Source of the DNA: Ferruginibacter sp.
Lineage (GTDB): Bacteria > Bacteroidota > Bacteroidia > Chitinophagales > Chitinophagaceae
Reading direction: 5' to 3'
Assembly (NCBI GenBank): GCA_025357775.1
Contig: JANXOQ010000059.1
Coordinates: 1-7,589, forward strand
DNA: 7,589 nt
The notes under the pieces are model-generated. The model was not told where the DNA came from. It made no database searches and saw nothing but the letters and a program-made list of their open reading frames with translations. Shown here one piece after another: positions 6,475 to 7,589 of this stretch (the first letter of the stretch is position 1; the number at the start of each line of letters is the position of its first letter). Made by a program: the position numbers and the translations under genes.

Positions 6475-6582
6475 TTTAATGTGTAATGTCTGCACATATT
6501 GAGTCAATTTTAGCAAGTAGAATTAAATTTAAAAGTCTTCGCTAAGTTTGGCTCAATCTTGCAGACTACTAAGTCTGTTTTA
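6475..6582 (+). ncRNA. Candidate small RNA: long interrupted hairpin, possibly 6S-like
   Basis: GTCTGCA (6488-6494) pairs with TGCAGAC (6560-6566). After an internal loop CATA/TCT, TTGAGTC (6499-6505) pairs with GGCTCAA (6550-6556) using one G-U pair. The helix continues with AATTTTAGC (6506-6514) against GCTAAGTTT (6541-6549) with one mismatch and one G-U. An AT-rich terminal region, 6515-6540, closes it. About 20 base pairs in register across 79 nt are unlikely by chance. A terminator-like hairpin overlaps the 3' strand and a weak promoter lies upstream, giving a transcript of about 105 nt. No reading frame fits. A rod-like, interrupted hairpin of about this size is what 6S RNAs and the Bacteroidota 6S-Flavo motif look like, but I cannot confirm membership, and the internal loop here is small for 6S. 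The ends are estimates. Confidence 0.45.
6561..6582 (+). terminator. Terminator-like hairpin at the end of the RNA candidate
   Basis: CAGACT (6562-6567) and AGTCTG (6572-6577) form a perfect 6-bp stem with loop ACTA, extendable by a G-U pair (6561/6578). The run TTTTAT follows from 6578. On the + strand this is a short intrinsic terminator. Its left arm also serves as the 3' strand of the long hairpin (TGCAGAC, 6560-6566), so the two structures exclude each other. Confidence 0.45.
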
Positions 6583-6870
6583 TCCTTGCACTTTACATAA
6601 AATACCATTTGCAAATTTAATTTTGTACAATTTTATAAAAAATAACAAATGTCAGCTTTAGCTTTTTGAAGGCTGGTATCATAAAAAGCATTGGGTTATA
6701 CAAGCTCACTTTGACTACTCTTTAGATAAATCGATTTACAATTTATAAAGACTATTACTCCATGTTTGCAAAAAATCAGAACCCGACAAATTATAAAAAC
6801 TACGTACTTTTGCAAAGCAGTTAAAATTGTAAGAAATCTGAAATCAAACAAATCAGAAATCTAAATCTTT
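6583..6870. other. Gene-free stretch before ssrA
   Basis: No reading frame is supported here. A perfect TAATTTTG (-7 type) occurs at 6618-6625 but has no -33 partner at the proper distance. GCTTTTT (6661-6667) can pair with AAAAAGC (6683-6689) around a 15-nt loop. The end of the stretch carries the probable ssrA promoter and a leader of about 50 nt that would have to be removed to form the mature tmRNA 5' end. Confidence 0.5.
6805..6812 (+). promoter_or_regulatory. Probable ssrA promoter -7 element
   Basis: TACTTTTG matches the Bacteroidota primary-sigma -7 consensus TAnnTTTG at all fixed positions. It lies 58 nt before the mature tmRNA 5' end, so the precursor would carry a 5' leader of roughly 50 nt removed by RNase P. 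A clear TTTG at the -33 position is missing. Confidence 0.5.
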
Positions 6871-7240
6871 GGGGCCGTTTTGGTTTTGACAGCATAGATC
6901 TTTGTAGGTGTAAGCATGTAGTGCGTTGCGTTATTAGCACTTAAATCTGAAAACGAAAAACTCAAATGGCAATACTTCGTATGCCATGGCTGCTTAGTCG
7001 ATAGACTAGTAACCATTAGGGCCGCCGAGCAGGTTTTATTACTGCCAAGTTCCGCCGCCGACATCAAAAAAAAGTGATATGCTACAATAGAATGATGTGA
7101 CTATTGTTTAAGACTATTCTTCTAAGGAAAATATTGGTTTGTTTTGCTCCGGTATTTTTTCGAAAAACAATGCAAAAATAAACATGTAGAAAGCTTACGG
7201 CGAATATGTTTGGACACCGGTTCGAGTCCGGTCGGCTCCA
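6871..7240 (+). ncRNA. ssrA: tmRNA (transfer-messenger RNA), one-piece
   Basis: tmRNA rescues stalled ribosomes together with SmpB: it acts as alanyl-tRNA, then as a short mRNA that adds a degradation tag. The 5' end GGGGCCG (6871-6877) pairs with CGGCTCC (7233-7239), including the G3-U70 pair (6873/7237) that alanyl-tRNA synthetase recognises; A73 is at 7240. The T arm is ACCGG-TTCGAGT-CCGGT (7216-7232). The conserved 5' segment GGTTTTGAC and the 3' segment with CATGTAGAAAGC and TTTGGACACCGG match other tmRNAs. The tag frame lies at 6968-6997. The region after it (about 7020-7180) is rich in short complementary segments, consistent with the usual pseudoknots. CCA is not encoded: the genome reads ACAA after the acceptor stem. 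Length is 370 nt, normal for the family. Both halves are collinear, so it is not a permuted two-piece form. Confidence 0.97.
6968..6997 (+). other. tmRNA tag-peptide reading frame (GNTSYAMAA)
   Basis: Within ssrA, GGC at 6968 is the likely resume codon, followed by AAT ACT TCG TAT GCC ATG GCT GCT and the stop TAG at 6995-6997. With the alanine carried by the tmRNA the tag is A-GNTSYAMAA. The hydrophobic end YAMAA is the usual recognition signal for ClpXP-type proteases. The codon just before GGC is AAT within an A-rich stretch, as in other tmRNAs. The frame is open further upstream, so the resume codon is inferred by comparison with 8-10 residue tags of related bacteria. Confidence 0.85.
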
Positions 7241-7241
7241 C

Positions 7242-7286
7242 AAATGCGGATGTGATGATAAAAACTATCATTACGTCCGCATTTTT
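7242..7286 (+). terminator. ssrA terminator with a 19-bp stem
   Basis: Starting 2 nt after the tmRNA, 7242-7260 pairs over its whole length with 7266-7284 (one G-U and one U-G pair, no mismatch) around the loop AAAAC. T residues follow directly, then a second T-run (CTTTTTTG). The stem is unusually long and its base blends into the T-tract. Confidence 0.9.
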
Positions 7287-7289
7287 CTT

Positions 7290-7589
7290 TTTGTTGAACT
7301 TATGCCAGTTCAGTAACGTAAGAGAAAATATTATTTACCCTTAGGGTTCGAGATTCATCACTTTTACAATTATATCAGATACCAACAAGGAAGACTAAGA
7401 ATTGTATTTGTTGCTTTTGTTGTACTTCAGCTTAAGCACTTTAGGAATTAAGTGTAGTAGAAAAATTAGAAGTGTTCGTTATCTACACATTTTTATATGA
7501 GTAAAATAAAATTTGTTAATAACTTTTTATCGCTGTCTTTCAATATTTTTTGTTTGAGTAATTAGTTTTTAAAATAGAAAAAGCGTTAG
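7290..7589. other. Gene-free right flank
   Basis: No supported gene or RNA is visible in the last 300 bp. The only open frames are short and of random composition. A small hairpin CACTT (7437-7441) / AAGTG (7450-7454) has no T-tract. TTATCTACA at 7479-7487 is one base from a DnaA box but is single. The next gene must lie beyond the window. Confidence 0.5.

Noticed and set aside
6618..6625. TAATTTTG as a separate promoter
   Set aside because: The -7 match is perfect but there is no -33 element at 19-21 nt and no defined product; such matches are common in AT-rich DNA.
6861..7344. Open frames over ssrA and its terminator on both strands
   Set aside because: The region is occupied by a clear tmRNA; the frames cross the acceptor and T-arm sequences and make no recognisable protein.
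7479..7487. DnaA box TTATCTACA as a sign of a replication origin
   Set aside because: There is a single copy with one mismatch, no cluster and no dnaA nearby.

Overview
The window looks like chromosomal DNA from an AT-rich member of the Bacteroidota, most likely the Chitinophagia/Chitinophagaceae side. The evidence is an S46 dipeptidyl peptidase, a prolyl-tRNA synthetase of the archaeal/eukaryal type, two small membrane proteins resembling DUF5362, start codons with A-rich leaders instead of Shine-Dalgarno sequences, one perfect TAnnTTTG promoter element, and a tmRNA whose tag ends in SYAMAA. The lineage is inferred from gene content and is not proven.

Layout. 1-173 is AT-rich with no gene. 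174-674 (+) encodes a PyrR-like phosphoribosyltransferase. 744-965 (+) encodes a small antitoxin-like protein, and 959-1263 (+) is its overlapping RelE/ParE toxin partner, broken by a single-base frameshift in a run of six A. 1301-1342 is a short heptamer array ending 4 nt before the start of an exported S46 dipeptidyl peptidase (1347-3506, +), whose residues predict DPP11-type Asp/Glu specificity. A bidirectional terminator (3520-3557) separates this gene from a minus-strand series: proS (6057-4579) followed by two paralogous three-helix membrane proteins (4476-4024 and 4014-3568).

Upstream of proS lies a 140-bp array of twenty 7-bp units (6062-6201), then a second array of related heptamers (6245-6321). 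The leaders of proS and the peptidase gene are built from the same heptamer family in the same orientation relative to the gene, up to within 4 nt of the ATG.

The protein-free right part (6322-7589) holds RNA genes. ssrA (tmRNA) is at 6871-7240, with a one-piece structure, tag ORF GNTSYAMAA, a G3-U70 alanine identity pair and a 19-bp terminator stem directly behind it. Between the repeats and ssrA is a strong long-hairpin region (6488-6577) with a terminator-like end and a weak promoter-like sequence in front. This is a candidate small RNA of about 105 nt, with 6S-like architecture as one hypothesis. A GC-richer, partly palindromic patch lies at 6331-6430. I see no gene in 7290-7589.

The items most worth a second look are the shared heptamer leaders, the unassigned long-hairpin RNA candidate, and the frameshifted toxin beside an intact antitoxin. 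I did not find a defence system, mobile element or CRISPR array.
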